Positions 1 through 7,008 of a stretch of DNA of 16,278 bases are shown here, piece after piece. Position 1 is the first letter of the stretch, and each line of letters starts with the position of its first letter. Below the pieces are notes generated by a model, which was not told where the DNA came from, did not search any database, and saw only the letters and a program-made list of their open reading frames with translations. Source of the DNA: Methylotenera sp. UBA6020. Lineage in GTDB: Bacteria; Pseudomonadota; Gammaproteobacteria; Burkholderiales; Methylophilaceae. Both the position numbers and the translations under genes were made by a program. Location: NCBI GenBank assembly GCA_002429455.1, contig DIZU01000043.1:3714-19991 (forward strand), written 5' to 3'.

Positions 1-248
1 AGCTCAAACATGCCAATAATGTCACGTTCAATATCATCAGCATCGGGGAAAGTGGCTTTTAAATCAGCCACAATATCGCCCACCGTCGCCTTACCATCCA
101 ACCGCTTCAATATTTCACCTGCCCCTCCATGTAGTTTGACCATGCCTTCAGGAAAAAGTATCACGTAACTTTGTTGCGCTTCTTCCCATTGAAAACGATG
201 GTGATAGGCGATGGCATAAATGTCTGAATGTTGTATGATATTTTCCAT
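1..248 (-). CDS. pqqD: PqqD, PQQ biosynthesis peptide chaperone (3' part cut by window edge)
   Basis: The gene reads leftward from the ATG at 246-248 and stays open for 82 codons to the edge of the window, so its C-terminus is missing. The translation starts MENIIQHSDIYAIAYHHRFQ and continues with WEEAQQSYVILFPEGMVKL, GAGEILKRLDG and a FPDADDIERDI-like segment. These match PqqD as I know the family. PqqD is a small protein of about 90 residues with a winged-helix fold. It binds the PqqA precursor peptide and delivers it to the radical-SAM enzyme PqqE, which cross-links Glu and Tyr side chains. The gene lies 38 bp after pqqC, with a weak AGAAGAA upstream of the start. pqqE would be expected just beyond the left edge, which cannot be seen. 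Confidence 0.93.
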   Translation of the reverse strand, partial: MENIIQHSDIYAIAYHHRFQWEEAQQSYVILFPEGMVKLHGGAGEILKRLDGKATVGDIVADLKATFPDADDIERDIIGMFE

Positions 249-286
249 AGTTCTTCTGGTTTGTATTTTATTATCGAAAATGTACG

Positions 287-1048
287 CTAATCAAAATTTA
301 CAACGGGCTGGCGTAAGTAATCACGGCCTTCTACTTTGATATCAGTAGAAGCAAGCATAATCGAATCAGCAATCACCCAAAGTACATTGAGCTTGAACTG
401 TAAAATTTCTAACGCTTTTAATTGCATCTCACGCGAGCTGCTAAAGTAATCTAGCGTCACACTTAAACCTTGCTCTACATCACGTCGTGCTTCATTTAAG
501 CGTTTTTTGAAGTAAGTTAAACCTTCTTCTTTAATCCATGGATACATCGTTGGCCATGAGCTAATCCGTTGCTGATGGATATGTGGCGCAAAAAGCTCTG
601 TTAAACTAGAGCAAACTGACTCTTGCCAAGAACGTTGACGCGCAAAGTTGATGTAAGCATCCACCGCAAATTTAACACCTGGGCTTACCATTCGCAGTGA
701 CGTAATATCTTCACGACTCAATCCAACCGCTTCACCTAGCTGAATCCATGCTTCAATACCACCGACATTATTTTTATCACCATCATGGTCAGTGATACGC
801 ACAATCCATTCTTTGCGCACTTCCTTATCTGGGCAGTTAGAGAGAATAGCTGCATCTTTCTGCGGGATACCAATTTGGTAATAAAAACGATTGGCTACCC
901 AGCATTGCAACTGCTCTTTGGTTAATTTACCTTCATACATCATCACATGGAATGGGTGATAAATATGATAACCACGACCTTTTTCGCGCAGCTTCTCTTC
1001 AAACTCTTCACGTGTCCATGGTAAGTTGCTATTAACTACTGCGTTCAT
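287..1048 (-). CDS. pqqC: PqqC, pyrroloquinoline-quinone synthase (final ring closure/oxidation)
   Basis: The 253-residue product has the usual length of PqqC (about 250). PqqC carries out the last step of PQQ formation, the ring closure and eight-electron oxidation of AHQQ with O2, without a metal or added cofactor. It is an all-helical, haem-oxygenase-like protein. Family segments are visible: [15 protein letters not shown] near residue 20, [19 protein letters not shown] near residue 50, and ITDHDGD near residue 86. The start is well supported because TAGGAG lies 6 bases before the ATG. The gene begins 9 bp after pqqB stops and is followed 38 bp later by pqqD, so it sits inside an operon. 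Confidence 0.97.
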   Translation of the reverse strand: MNAVVNSNLPWTREEFEEKLREKGRGYHIYHPFHVMMYEGKLTKEQLQCWVANRFYYQIGIPQKDAAILSNCPDKEVRKEWIVRITDHDGDKNNVGGIEAWIQLGEAVGLSREDITSLRMVSPGVKFAVDAYINFARQRSWQESVCSSLTELFAPHIHQQRISSWPTMYPWIKEEGLTYFKKRLNEARRDVEQGLSVTLDYFSSSREMQLKALEILQFKLNVLWVIADSIMLASTDIKVEGRDYLRQPVVNFD

Positions 1049-1057
1049 TGCTATCTC

Positions 1058-1975
1058 CTAAAGAATAATATCCATACCATCATATGCCACTTCAATGCCA
1101 TGATGGGCGAGCTCAGCGCGCTCGGCAGAATCTTCCCTTAAAATCGGATTAGTATTATTGATATGTATCAATACTTTACGTGTAGCTGCAAATTCATCTA
1201 GCTTTTCTATCATGCCACCTTCACCAGATTGTGGGTTGTGGCCTATGCTACGGGCAGTTTTTGTCATCAGCCCCATATCAATCATTTCAGTATTGGTCCA
1301 GAACGTGCCATCCACCATGATGCAGTCAGCTTGACTCATCAAAGCTGGTAAATGTGGTTCAATTTCACCCAAGCCTGGTGCATAGAAACATTTTTTGCCG
1401 CTACTAATTTCTTCAATCAACACGCCAATGGTGTCGCCTGGGTGTGGATCATTACGGTGCGGTGAATAAGGTGGCGCCGCACTCTTGAGGGCTACTGCAG
1501 TGAATTTCAGATTAGCGGCCCCTTTCACTTCAAATGAGGCCTTACCATCGGTAGGCAATGAGTGATGATTAACGCCACAGTAGTGTCCGAGAATATTGAG
1601 TAAAGGATTACCGGTAGTTAAATCTTGATACACCATGTCGGTACAATATATTTCGCGCTTTACTTGCCCCTCACGCAACATCAGCAAGCCTGTAGTATGG
1701 TCAATCTGTGCATCAATCAGCACAATACCGACAATTCCGCTATCACGTATCGCACGACCAGGTTGTAGCGGCGCAAAGTCTTGAATCTGTTGTAAAACAT
1801 CAGGAGAGGCATTGAACAATACCCAGTTAATGCCATCGCCACTCACACAAATAGATGACTGTGTACGTTTGGTCGCTTTAATAGTGCCTTTACGCAGTCC
1901 ATCGCAATTTTGACAATTACAATTCCACTGTGGAAAACCACCACCCGCGCCCGCGCCTAATACATGTATGTGCAT
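1058..1975 (-). CDS. pqqB: PqqB, metallo-beta-lactamase-fold PQQ biosynthesis protein
   Basis: The 305-residue protein begins MHIHVLGAGAGGGFPQWNC and carries the Cys-x-Cys-x2-Cys zinc site (C19, C21, C24). It also has the PqqB version of the metallo-hydrolase motif, DAQIDHTTGLLMLREG, and a C-terminal LIHINNTNPIL segment. The length matches the family (about 300-305). PqqB is reported to hydroxylate the tyrosine part of the excised Glu-Tyr cross-linked intermediate; older literature proposed a transport role. The gene is separated from pqqA by 144 bp holding a strong terminator-like hairpin, so its message probably comes from read-through. No clear Shine-Dalgarno sequence precedes the ATG. Confidence 0.97.
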   Translation of the reverse strand: MHIHVLGAGAGGGFPQWNCNCQNCDGLRKGTIKATKRTQSSICVSGDGINWVLFNASPDVLQQIQDFAPLQPGRAIRDSGIVGIVLIDAQIDHTTGLLMLREGQVKREIYCTDMVYQDLTTGNPLLNILGHYCGVNHHSLPTDGKASFEVKGAANLKFTAVALKSAAPPYSPHRNDPHPGDTIGVLIEEISSGKKCFYAPGLGEIEPHLPALMSQADCIMVDGTFWTNTEMIDMGLMTKTARSIGHNPQSGEGGMIEKLDEFAATRKVLIHINNTNPILREDSAERAELAHHGIEVAYDGMDIIL

Positions 1976-2064
1976 AAAAATCTACTATTCAAAAAGTTAA
2001 ACTTCATTCTAACATTGCCAGTTATAACAGGCTTATTGTAGTTACCTGCAAGGCTGCTTGTGGT

Positions 2065-2098
2065 AGAAAAAAGGCTGTCTTGCGGCAGCCTTTTTTCT
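2065..2098 (-). terminator. Strong terminator hairpin between pqqA and pqqB (likely attenuator)
   Basis: The left arm 2065-2077 (AGAAAAAAGGCTG) pairs perfectly over 13 bp with 2086-2098 (CAGCCTTTTTTCT), leaving an 8-base loop. Read on the minus strand, a G/C-rich core is followed by six T, the form of a Rho-independent terminator. It is nearly symmetrical and could also act on the plus strand. It lies 21 bp after the pqqA stop and 89 bp before the pqqB start, inside the operon. Confidence 0.85.
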
Positions 2099-2103
2099 TA
2101 ACT

Positions 2104-2119
2104 TTAGCATTAATGCTAA
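2104..2119. repeat. Perfect 16-bp palindrome abutting the pqqA stop codon
   Basis: TTAGCATTAATGCTAA is a perfect inverted repeat directly after the pqqA stop codon (2120-2122) and just before the terminator hairpin. It could be a DNA-binding dyad or a small RNA hairpin that protects the 3' end of the pqqA message. No function can be assigned. Confidence 0.6.
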
Positions 2120-2191
2120 TTATTTATTCATTACGTACATTGTTACTTCAAAGCCAAAACGCATTTCTGTAGCAGCTGGTTTAGTCCACAT
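2120..2191 (-). CDS. pqqA: PqqA, 23-residue PQQ precursor peptide
   Basis: This short gene is easily missed. It starts at the ATG 2189-2191 and ends with TAA at 2120-2122. The peptide reads MWTKPAATEMRFGFEVTMYV followed by MNK. Residues E15 and Y19 form the conserved Glu-x3-Tyr pair that PqqE cross-links to make the PQQ skeleton, in the family context FEVTMY. PqqA peptides are normally 22-30 residues, so this is a typical length. A good ribosome binding site (AAAGGA) lies 7 bases upstream of the ATG. The position directly upstream of pqqB supports the call, and the following terminator suggests this short message is made in excess over pqqBCD. Confidence 0.95.
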   Translation of the reverse strand: MWTKPAATEMRFGFEVTMYVMNK

Positions 2192-2346
2192 GATTATTCC
2201 TTTAAGTAAGTTTTTATATTCGCTGTCGCTTTGTTAATTAGTGCTACAACGTGAGACGAATTTTGCGCCCTATTTAAGTTCCACATAACCGTAAACTTAC
2301 TGATTAGTGACTAAGTAAATTCATGATGCCAACACTACCGATATTG
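2192..2346 (-). promoter_or_regulatory. pqqA upstream region with imperfect dyad at 2297-2318
   Basis: This 155-bp spacer between the DAHP synthase stop and pqqA must hold any dedicated pqq promoter. I see no convincing -35/-10 pair with normal spacing. A 22-bp imperfect dyad at 2297-2318 has outer arms TTACT and AGTAA, with 7 of 11 positions symmetrical, and could be an operator. No terminator for the upstream gene is visible, so read-through from hisC and the DAHP synthase gene is possible. Confidence 0.3.
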
Positions 2347-3462
2347 CTAAATCTCGTCACTCAGATGTTTTTGGCGACGTGCACGCACGGAAGCAGCCAG
2401 CATGTCTAATAGCTCAACAGTGTCTGGCCAACCTAAGCAGGCATCCGTGATTGATTGGCCATATTCCAACTTACAACCTACCGATTGCTCCTGACGACCT
2501 TCATTGAGGTGCGATTCCACCATCACGCCCATAATACGAGCATCCCCAAGCGCCAGTCGGTTACCAACATCACGAGCGACTTCTTTTTGCAACAGATACT
2601 GTTTTTGGCTGTTGCCGTGGCTACAATCAATCATCAACATGGGTGCTAGACCTGCGGAAGCAAGACTGTCGCAAGCGGCATCAACGCTGGTGGCGTCAAA
2701 ATTAGGCATTTTTCCACCACGCAGAATCACATGGCAATCTTCATTACCTGTCGTTGAGATAATCGCCGACTCGCCTTCTTTGGTCACTGAAAGAAAATGA
2801 TGTGGGCTTGCCGCTGTTTTAATTGCATCTATCGCCACACGTACGTTTCCATCTGTACCATTCTTAAAGCCGACCGGACAGGATAAACCCGAGGCTAGTT
2901 CACGATGCACTTGAGATTCAGTCGTGCGTGCGCCAATCGCGCCCCAGCTCACTAAGTCGGCTATGTATTGCGGGGTAATCGTATCTAAAAACTCAGCGCC
3001 TGCTGGCATGCCAAGCTCATTGACGTCTAGCAAAAATTTACGCGCCAATGCTAAACCTTCATTTATACGATAGCTACCATCAAGATAAGGGTCATTAATC
3101 AACCCCTTCCAACCTACAGTAGTACGCGGCTTTTCAAAATAAACGCGCATCACAATCAACAAGTCAGCAGCCAATGTTTTCTTTACCTCCAGCAAACGAC
3201 GGGCATATTCCATGCCTGCTTCAGTATCGTGTATAGAACAAGGCCCCACAATCACCAGTAAACGGTCATCTGCCTGATGCAAAATGCTATGAATGGCCGC
3301 ACGTGTGGCCAGTATATTTTGTGTCGTTTCAACACTTTCTTTAAGACGGCCCAACAAGACCAATGGCGTAATCAATTCTTTGATTTCGCGAATGCGAACA
3401 TCATCTGTCGCTAATTTTTCATATACCATTTTTTCGTTAGATAGTTTTTCGTCATTAGTCAT
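2347..3462 (-). CDS. aroG: 3-deoxy-7-phosphoheptulonate (DAHP) synthase, AroG/AroF type I
   Basis: The enzyme condenses phosphoenolpyruvate with erythrose 4-phosphate, the committed first step of the shikimate pathway. The 371-residue sequence is very close to E. coli AroG/AroF. Visible motifs are VGPCSIHD (with C75 as the likely metal ligand), KPRTTVGWKG at 111-120, AIGARTTESQVHRELASG, PVGFKNGTDG and VMVESHLNEG. The N-terminal segment DDVRIREIKEL is present; in this family it takes part in feedback inhibition. Which aromatic amino acid inhibits it cannot be read with confidence. A second Met at residue 12 would give a length closer to E. coli AroG; neither start has a clear Shine-Dalgarno sequence. 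The gene starts 5 bp after hisC ends, so the two are co-transcribed. tyrA is the more usual gene at this position. Confidence 0.95.
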   Translation of the reverse strand: MTNDEKLSNEKMVYEKLATDDVRIREIKELITPLVLLGRLKESVETTQNILATRAAIHSILHQADDRLLVIVGPCSIHDTEAGMEYARRLLEVKKTLAADLLIVMRVYFEKPRTTVGWKGLINDPYLDGSYRINEGLALARKFLLDVNELGMPAGAEFLDTITPQYIADLVSWGAIGARTTESQVHRELASGLSCPVGFKNGTDGNVRVAIDAIKTAASPHHFLSVTKEGESAIISTTGNEDCHVILRGGKMPNFDATSVDAACDSLASAGLAPMLMIDCSHGNSQKQYLLQKEVARDVGNRLALGDARIMGVMVESHLNEGRQEQSVGCKLEYGQSITDACLGWPDTVELLDMLAASVRARRQKHLSDEI

Positions 3463-3467
3463 GTTTA

Positions 3468-4565
3468 TTATGTATTCAATATTTGTTCTAGTACTTGTAG
3501 GAATCGGGCATTCTCACTAAATAGCCCAATACTCACCCGCAGATAATCGGGCATTTCATAATTGGCAATCGGGCGCACAATCACACCGTTTTGTAATAGT
3601 TTCTGATTGACTATTGCCGCATTCTTGACTTTGAAACTCACAAAATTGGCATATGATGGAATATATTCCAAGCTCAGTTTTTGTAAGCCCTGTATCAACT
3701 GTGCCATTCCAGCCTGGTTTAGTGCATAACTACGCGCTACAAAATCATCATCTGCAAGGGAAGCTACTGCAGCGGCTTGGGCGATAGAGTTCACGTTAAA
3801 TGGCTGACGCACGCGATTCATCATATCCGCTATATCGGGATGCATCATACCGAAGCCTACCCGCAACCCTGCCAGACCATACGCTTTGGAAAAAGTGCGC
3901 GAAATAATCAAATTTTCAAACTCGCCTAGCCAACTAATCGCTTCAGATTTATGCGTAGCCGATAGATACTCGTCATAAGCTTCATCCAGCACCACCAGCA
4001 CATGCTTAGGCACTTGTCTCAAGAATGCCAACAATTCTTCTTTACCAAGCAACGTCCCTGTTGGATTATTAGGGTTAGCCACGAATATGATACGCGTTTT
4101 AGCCGTAATAGCGGCAAGCATTGCTTGCAAGTCGTGACCAAAATTCTTGGCAGGCACAACCACACCTGTGGCGCCTGTCGCCTGCGTGACAAGCGGATAG
4201 ACCGCAAAAGCATGTTGCGAGTAAATCGTTTCACAATCGGCAGTTAGAAAGGCTCGTGCAGCTAGCTCCAAAATATCATTCGAGCCGTTACCAAACACAA
4301 TTTGCGTAGGCGTAACATTGAATTTATTGACGACCGCCTCACGTAACGCAAAACTGTTGCCATCCGGGTAGCGCGCAATGTCGAGTAACGCCTCTTGTAT
4401 GGCAAACTCAGCCTTGGGGCTGATGCCCAATGGGTTTTCATTGGAGGCAAGCTTAACAATATCTTCCACGCGCAAGCCCATCTCGCGCGCAAGTTCGGTA
4501 ATTGGCTTACCGCCTTGATACGGCTCAATTGCTTGAATATGATTGGGGGCTAAATTAGTCATCAT
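3468..4565 (-). CDS. hisC: Histidinol-phosphate aminotransferase family (HisC2; probable aromatic aminotransferase)
   Basis: This is a 365-residue PLP-dependent fold-type I aminotransferase. Recognisable segments are SNENPLG (41-47), RYPDGN (65-70), FGNGSNDILE (91-100), NPNNPTG (164-170), VLDEAYDEY (192-200) and SRTFSKAYGLAGLRVGF. K227 is the lysine expected to bind PLP. The family converts imidazole-acetol phosphate to histidinol phosphate. Copies beside pheA in proteobacteria are often second HisC paralogues thought to transaminate phenylpyruvate, hydroxyphenylpyruvate or arogenate, so I favour an aromatic role from context. The gene starts with tandem ATG codons (4560-4565), lacks an obvious Shine-Dalgarno sequence, and is separated from pheA by a terminator. 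It overlaps nothing and precedes the DAHP synthase gene by 5 bp. Confidence 0.93.
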   Translation of the reverse strand: MMTNLAPNHIQAIEPYQGGKPITELAREMGLRVEDIVKLASNENPLGISPKAEFAIQEALLDIARYPDGNSFALREAVVNKFNVTPTQIVFGNGSNDILELAARAFLTADCETIYSQHAFAVYPLVTQATGATGVVVPAKNFGHDLQAMLAAITAKTRIIFVANPNNPTGTLLGKEELLAFLRQVPKHVLVVLDEAYDEYLSATHKSEAISWLGEFENLIISRTFSKAYGLAGLRVGFGMMHPDIADMMNRVRQPFNVNSIAQAAAVASLADDDFVARSYALNQAGMAQLIQGLQKLSLEYIPSYANFVSFKVKNAAIVNQKLLQNGVIVRPIANYEMPDYLRVSIGLFSENARFLQVLEQILNT

Positions 4566-4582
4566 TGTTAACGCGAATACAA

Positions 4583-4614
4583 CCTAATGTCATCGTTACC
4601 TAATGTAATCGTTA
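4583..4614. repeat. Two adjacent 16-bp direct repeats upstream of hisC
   Basis: CCTAATGTCATCGTTA (4583-4598) is followed without a gap by CCTAATGTAATCGTTA (4599-4614), with one mismatch. The pair ends 17 bp before the hisC start on the minus strand. It could be a pair of operator half-sites on one face of the DNA or a simple tandem duplication. Confidence 0.75.
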
Positions 4615-4622
4615 AATGGTAC

Positions 4623-4652
4623 GCTGAAATAAAATCAGCTGAAATAAAAAAT
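4623..4652. repeat. 15-bp tandem duplication beside the pheA terminator
   Basis: GCTGAAATAAAA occurs at 4623-4634 and again at 4638-4649, a 15-bp period with 12 identical bases. The second copy supplies part of the T-tail of the terminator, so one duplication lengthened the T-rich tract read on the minus strand. Confidence 0.7.
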
Positions 4653-4667
4653 GCGGCTTACGCCGCA
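4643..4667 (-). terminator. Intrinsic terminator after pheA
   Basis: On the minus strand a stem TGCGGC / GCCGCA (4662-4667 with 4652-4657) closes a GTAA tetraloop of the stable GNRA type. It is followed directly by TTTTTTATT. This is a textbook Rho-independent terminator. It lies 111 bp after the pheA stop and 78 bp before the hisC start, so it should uncouple hisC and the DAHP synthase gene from gyrA-serC-pheA transcription unless bypassed. Confidence 0.88.
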
Positions 4668-4717
4668 AGATCTATACTATTTTAACACGCCTTTTAAGGG
4701 GTTTACATGATTATCAT

Positions 4718-4735
4718 CATTGCTTAACAGCAATG
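4718..4735. repeat. Perfect 7-bp stem hairpin after the pheA stop
   Basis: CATTGCT (4718-4724) pairs with AGCAATG (4729-4735) around a 4-base loop. It is not followed by a T run on either strand, so it is not a simple terminator. It may stabilise the 3' end of the pheA message or pause polymerase before the true terminator further on. Confidence 0.45.
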
Positions 4736-4778
4736 CATAATTGAGCTTAGCTATTGACTACAATGAGATTCCACCGTA

Positions 4779-5861
4779 TTAAATTAACGCAACCGGATAA
4801 GAACCTAATATCTTCAAAAATGATGCTCGCTTCTCAATTTCCTTGATTGCGGCTACGACCTTTGGGTCTTGATAATGTCCTTCAATATCCACAAAAAATA
4901 CGTATTCCCACATACCTATTCTAGACGGTCTTGATTCCAACTTGGTCATACTGACATCATGTTGAGCTAGCGGATTGAGCAATGCCAGCATAGCGCCTGG
5001 CTCATTTTTTGCCGTCATCACCAGCGATGTTTTGTCTTTACCCGATACTGCAACATCATGTTGTGACAACACTAAAAAACGTGTTGTATTTTTAGGATCA
5101 TCTTCAACATTCTCGGCGAGTATATTGAGCCCAAACAACTCCGCTGCACGCTTGCTGGCAATCGCGGCACTACCGTCGCTCAATGTTGCAAGCTTAGCCG
5201 CTTCAGCATTGCTAATTACCGACTCTCTAACTACATTCGGTAAGCTCTTGTTCAGCCATTCATGGCATTGGGCCAGCGATTGCGCGTGCGAATAAACTTT
5301 ACTAACCTGCTTAATATCCACTTGCTTAGATAATAAGTTGTGATGCACGGCCAATTCAATTTCACCACAAATTTTAAGGCTGGTTTGCATCAACAAATCC
5401 AAGGTGCGGCCTACTGCACCCTCGGTTGAGTTTTCTACCGGCACGACGCCATAGTTAGCCTGCCCCGTTTCTACCTGCCGAAATACTTCATCAATTGAGC
5501 TGCATTGTATCGGTGCTGACAATCCACCAAATTGTTTATTGGCAGCCTCTTCACTGAATGTGCCAAGCGGCCCTAGAAAAGCAACTGAAAGTTCTTTCTC
5601 TAGCGCACGACAATTAGACATAATGCTGCGGAAAATATTAGTCACAGCTTCGGCAGACAGTGGCCCTGTATTAAGCTCGGTTAAGCGCCTTAATACTTGC
5701 GCTTCACGTTCAGGACGATAGATAACACCATCATCCTTCAGGCTGCCGATCTCGTGCGCAAGCTGTGCCCGGCGGCTCACAAGTTGTAGCAGCTCGTTAT
5801 CCAGCGCATCAATTTCATCGCGACATGACTTCAGTTTGTTCAATTTTTGATGATCATTCAT
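4779..5861 (-). CDS. pheA: PheA, bifunctional chorismate mutase / prephenate dehydratase
   Basis: The 360-residue cytoplasmic enzyme turns chorismate into prephenate and then phenylpyruvate, the precursor of phenylalanine. Three domains are visible in order. First is an AroQ-type chorismate mutase (about 8-90, with LKSCRDEIDALDNELLQLVSRR and PEREAQVLRRL). Next is prephenate dehydratase (about 92-265, starting VAFLGPLGTFSEEAA, with VPVENSTEGAVGRTLDLL and the catalytic TTRF at 259-262). Last is a C-terminal ACT domain (about 277-355) with the ESRP motif at 309-312, where phenylalanine binds to inhibit the enzyme. All key motifs are intact. The gene follows serC by 5 bp, a spacing that implies tight co-expression. 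Confidence 0.96.
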   Translation of the reverse strand: MNDHQKLNKLKSCRDEIDALDNELLQLVSRRAQLAHEIGSLKDDGVIYRPEREAQVLRRLTELNTGPLSAEAVTNIFRSIMSNCRALEKELSVAFLGPLGTFSEEAANKQFGGLSAPIQCSSIDEVFRQVETGQANYGVVPVENSTEGAVGRTLDLLMQTSLKICGEIELAVHHNLLSKQVDIKQVSKVYSHAQSLAQCHEWLNKSLPNVVRESVISNAEAAKLATLSDGSAAIASKRAAELFGLNILAENVEDDPKNTTRFLVLSQHDVAVSGKDKTSLVMTAKNEPGAMLALLNPLAQHDVSMTKLESRPSRIGMWEYVFFVDIEGHYQDPKVVAAIKEIEKRASFLKILGSYPVALI

Positions 5862-5866
5862 GTGGG

Positions 5867-6943
5867 TTAATGCTTGCTTTCAAAGTCTTGCATGTACGAA
5901 ACCAGTGCTTGCGCACCAGCCATTGGCATGGCGTTATAGATTGATGCACGCATCCCACCCACCATACGATGACCTTTCAGTTGCAACAGCCCACACGCTT
6001 CAGCGCCCTTCAAAAAAGCATCATTTAGGCTTTCATCACGTAAGCTAAACGGGATATTCATCCGTGAACGATTATTGATGGCGATATTATTTGCATAAAA
6101 ATCCGTGCTATCAATATAGTCATAAAGCAATTTTGCTTTTGCAATATTTTGTTGCTCAATAGCGGCTACACCGCCCTGTGCTAGCAGCCACTCAAATACT
6201 AAACCTGCAATATAAATACTATAAGTAGGTGGCGTATTAATCATTGATTGATGTTCCGCCTGTGTTTTCCAATTGAATACCGCGGGTGTCAGCTTAGATG
6301 CACGGTCTAACAAATCCTCACGGACAACCACGATACACAAACCGGCTGGCCCTATATTTTTTTGCGCACCGCCGTAAATGACACCATATTGACTCACATC
6401 AATGGGACGAGAAAGGATGTGCGAAGACATATCAGCGACAATAGGCACATCACCAGCATCAGGCAAGCCATCAAATTCAACACCGTTGATCGTTTCATTG
6501 GTACAAATATGTAGATAGGCTGCGTTTTTATTCAGTTTCCAGCTAGAAAATGCAGGTACATATGTAAACTTGTCTGCTTCGCTACTGGCGACTACATTGA
6601 TTTTGCCATAAGCACTGGCATCTTCAACGCTACGTTTAGACCATGCACCAGTCACCACATAATCCGCTTCACCGCCATTCAGCAAGTTCAACGGAATAAT
6701 GGCATTTTCAGCGATGGCGCCACCTTGTAAAAACAGCACTTTATAATTGCTGGGAATGCTTAATAAGGTACGTAAATCAGCCTCTGTTTTTGCCAAAATA
6801 CTGGTGAACTCTTTACCACGATGTGACATTTCCATCACACTCATACCAGAACCATGCCAGTCTAGCATTTCAGCTTGCGCGTGCTCCAACACTGGTTTTG
6901 GCAAAACGGCAGGTCCAGCAGAAAAATTATAAATTTGTGTCAT
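5867..6943 (-). CDS. serC: Phosphoserine aminotransferase
   Basis: SerC transaminates 3-phosphohydroxypyruvate to 3-phosphoserine, and 3-hydroxy-4-phosphohydroxythreonine in vitamin B6 synthesis. The 358-residue protein opens with the family signature [19 protein letters not shown] and has [14 protein letters not shown] near 33-46, [37 protein letters not shown] and the PLP lysine K195 in [12 protein letters not shown]. Length matches the family (about 360). It lies 47 bp after gyrA and 5 bp before pheA, an arrangement common in betaproteobacteria. The nearest AGGA is about 20 bases from the ATG, so the ribosome binding site is weak. Confidence 0.96.
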   Translation of the reverse strand: MTQIYNFSAGPAVLPKPVLEHAQAEMLDWHGSGMSVMEMSHRGKEFTSILAKTEADLRTLLSIPSNYKVLFLQGGAIAENAIIPLNLLNGGEADYVVTGAWSKRSVEDASAYGKINVVASSEADKFTYVPAFSSWKLNKNAAYLHICTNETINGVEFDGLPDAGDVPIVADMSSHILSRPIDVSQYGVIYGGAQKNIGPAGLCIVVVREDLLDRASKLTPAVFNWKTQAEHQSMINTPPTYSIYIAGLVFEWLLAQGGVAAIEQQNIAKAKLLYDYIDSTDFYANNIAINNRSRMNIPFSLRDESLNDAFLKGAEACGLLQLKGHRMVGGMRASIYNAMPMAGAQALVSYMQDFESKH

Positions 6944-6960
6944 ACGTTGATTTTTATTCG

Positions 6961-7008
6961 TTATTCCTGGTTTTATTCTTAAGCTAGTCTTTATTCCTGA
7001 CTTTTATC
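6961..7008. repeat. Imperfect direct repeat across the gyrA stop codon
   Basis: The 18-bp segment at 6991-7008, which holds the last gyrA codons and stop, resembles 6961-6978 in the gyrA-serC spacer. Nine bases (TTATTCCTG on the plus strand, CAGGAATAA on the minus) are identical and 14 of 18 match overall, at a 30-bp period. It looks like a partial duplication of the gyrA 3' end. Confidence 0.55.

Noticed and set aside
2504..2800. Open frames on the plus strand antisense to the DAHP synthase gene
   Set aside because: They lie wholly within a well-supported gene, show no family features and arise from codon bias on the opposite strand.
4694..4720. Tiny minus-strand frame ATG ATG ATA ATC ATG TAA after pheA as an attenuation leader peptide
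   Set aside because: It has no Phe, Tyr or His codons, no ribosome binding site, and its position does not overlap alternative folds of the terminator in a way I can show.
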